From assembly GCF_006874465.1 (NCBI RefSeq), contig NZ_VIRL01000021.1:62001-126000 (forward strand): a DNA stretch of 64,000 nt, written 5' to 3'. Numbering within the stretch: position 1 is the stretch's first letter; every line of letters begins with the position of its first letter. Under the pieces are notes generated by a model that was given only the letters and a program-made list of their open reading frames with translations, was not told where the DNA came from and did not search any database. The position numbers and the translations under genes are program-made. Positions 63,092-64,000 of this stretch are shown piece after piece. This stretch comes from Microbispora bryophytorum. GTDB taxonomy: Bacteria > Actinomycetota > Actinomycetes > Streptosporangiales > Streptosporangiaceae.

Positions 63092-64000
63092 TCACTTGCC
63101 GTACCCACCCTGGCGTCCGGTCGGCGCGACGCCGGCCACCGCGTCCGGGGCGGACGAGGTCGTGCTCGACGCGGCGGCGTCGGCCGTGGCCGACGCGGAG
63201 GTGGCGAGCTCGGCCGCGGCCCCCGCGGTCGCGGCGGCTCCCTGCGCCGGTGCGTCCGTGGTGTTCCGGATGGTCTTGGTGACCGCGTGGGCGTTGGCGT
63301 CGGCCTGGGCGGCGGCCTCGGTGGCCGTCGCCTGGGTGCTGCTCATGGCGCCGTCCGCCGGAGTCTCGCACGGCACCAGCGCCAGCAGGCCGCCCGCGCT
63401 GCCGGCGGTCGCCGCCGCGGCGCCCTTGAGGCTGAGCAGCGCGTTGAGCCTGGCGGTGACGTTGAGCCCGGCGTGGACCGCGGCACCCACGGTGGCGACG
63501 GCCGCCGCCGAGGCGTCCACGGCGGCAGCGGTCTGACCGGAGACCGCGACGACCGGCTTGCCGACCTGGGCGACGACGCCCGCGGCGATGTTCACCTTGG
63601 CTGCGAGAGCCGCGTTGACGTCCGCGACCGCGACCAGGACGGCCGACAGGTGGGCCTCCAGCCGGGCGACGACGTTGGCCTCGACGGTGACGGCGGCGTC
63701 GGCCACGATGTCGGCCGCGATGTCGGCGGCCGCGCTGATCTGCGCGTTCGCCTCGGCGGACAGGCCGGCTGTGACGGTGCCGCTGAGCCTGGCGACCGCG
63801 ACGAGGTCGGCCCTGATGTCAGCGGTCAGGTTCACCGCCACCTCGGCGGCCGCGTCGGCCTGCGCGACGACGCCGCCCGTCGCCCCGCCGACGGCCGTGC
63901 CCTGCAGATCGGCCAGAAGCCTCGCCACCGTCGTGACCCGGTGCTCCGTGCACTTCTGCGCGCACACGTCGGCCTGCGCGGGCGCCGCCAGCATGCCGGC
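63092..64000 (-). CDS. Ala/Val-rich secreted protein (5' end beyond the window)
   Basis: At least 302 residues and cut at the window edge. The first visible residues (LAAPAQADVCAQKCTEH) look like a signal peptide end followed by a mature start with a Cys pair. The body is a long helical Ala/Val/Asp-rich sequence with repeated ATVGAAVHAG- and ADIAADIVADA-like heptads; a later Cys lies in ALVPCETPADG, and the end is Thr/Ala-rich (TGRQGGYGK). No catalytic domain recognised. Probably an extracellular or wall-associated coiled-coil-like protein. Confidence 0.75.
   Translation of the reverse strand, partial: AGMLAAPAQADVCAQKCTEHRVTTVARLLADLQGTAVGGATGGVVAQADAAAEVAVNLTADIRADLVAVARLSGTVTAGLSAEANAQISAAADIAADIVADAAVTVEANVVARLEAHLSAVLVAVADVNAALAAKVNIAAGVVAQVGKPVVAVSGQTAAAVDASAAAVATVGAAVHAGLNVTARLNALLSLKGAAAATAGSAGGLLALVPCETPADGAMSSTQATATEAAAQADANAHAVTKTIRNTTDAPAQGAAATAGAAAELATSASATADAAASSTTSSAPDAVAGVAPTGRQGGYGK

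Overview
This 64 kb window comes from the chromosome of a high-GC Gram-positive actinomycete. The codon use is strongly GC-biased, many genes start with GTG, and a -10 hexamer often sits 6-8 nt before the start codon with no ribosome-binding site (leaderless mRNA). Several families are typical of actinomycetes: DUF3027, DUF2530, DUF3263, bacterial XPB helicase, an orphan CIRCE-controlled groEL, and a SAM riboswitch in front of a threonine-synthase-like gene. The overall content fits Streptosporangiales or a relative best, but that placement is inference.

Layout. 1-6.6 kb: a MacAB-type ABC exporter operon (adaptor, ATPase, permease) followed by a DUF5666 membrane protein and an OmpR-type response regulator cut by the window edge. 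A second, divergent adaptor gene carries a very long low-complexity insert. 6.6-11.7 kb: a PIN-like/XRE-ImmA pair that looks like a toxin-antitoxin module, a broken copy of a histidine kinase, a small conserved gene and an intact response regulator/histidine kinase pair. 11.7-23.7 kb: metabolic and regulator-target pairs (L-2-hydroxyglutarate oxidase, CBS protein, epoxide hydrolase/WYL regulator, TetR-MFS-SDR, PadR/FAD monooxygenase, aldo/keto reductase, RNA cyclic phosphodiesterase). 23.7-29.7 kb: MFS/MarR, AraC/VOC, TetR/membrane protein, an NCS2 purine permease and a DUF2530 protein. 30-44 kb: an actinobacterial block with an Hsp90/sacsin-like ATPase, DUF3027, a cold-shock-domain protein, an MFS protein, a helicase-associated/WYL protein, a DUF4190 protein, XPB helicase, a HelD-like helicase and an acetyltransferase. 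44-49.3 kb: GroEL with two CIRCE operators, a cold-shock protein, a probable MetO/MetM pair under a SAM riboswitch and an ECF-like sigma factor. 49.3-54.2 kb: trehalose synthesis (otsA, otsB) with two tandem secreted paralogs between them, DUF3263 and a SAM hydrolase. 54.2-60 kb: a complete oligopeptide ABC importer. 60.3-62.6 kb: a Wzm/Wzt polysaccharide exporter and a PEBP protein. The window ends inside an Ala/Val-rich secreted protein.

How the parts work together. Many loci are local regulator-target pairs with a visible operator: a 10-bp-arm palindrome at the -35 region of the epoxide hydrolase promoter, two TetR dyads at 26.7 kb, a MarR dyad at 25.4 kb and a small dyad directly before the XRE-ImmA gene. 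The most informative locus is 46.7-48.4 kb. There a SAM aptamer, a threonine-synthase-like PLP enzyme and a ubiquitin-like protein ending in Gly-Gly together indicate the sulfur-carrier route from O-phosphohomoserine to homocysteine (MetM/MetO), rather than ordinary threonine synthesis.

Short tandem repeats recur in spaces at gene 3' ends (17.4, 25.4, 27.8, 35.2 and 40.7 kb). A dispersed palindromic repeat sits at 29.7-30.0 kb. I saw no tRNA, rRNA, CRISPR array, transposase or integrase.
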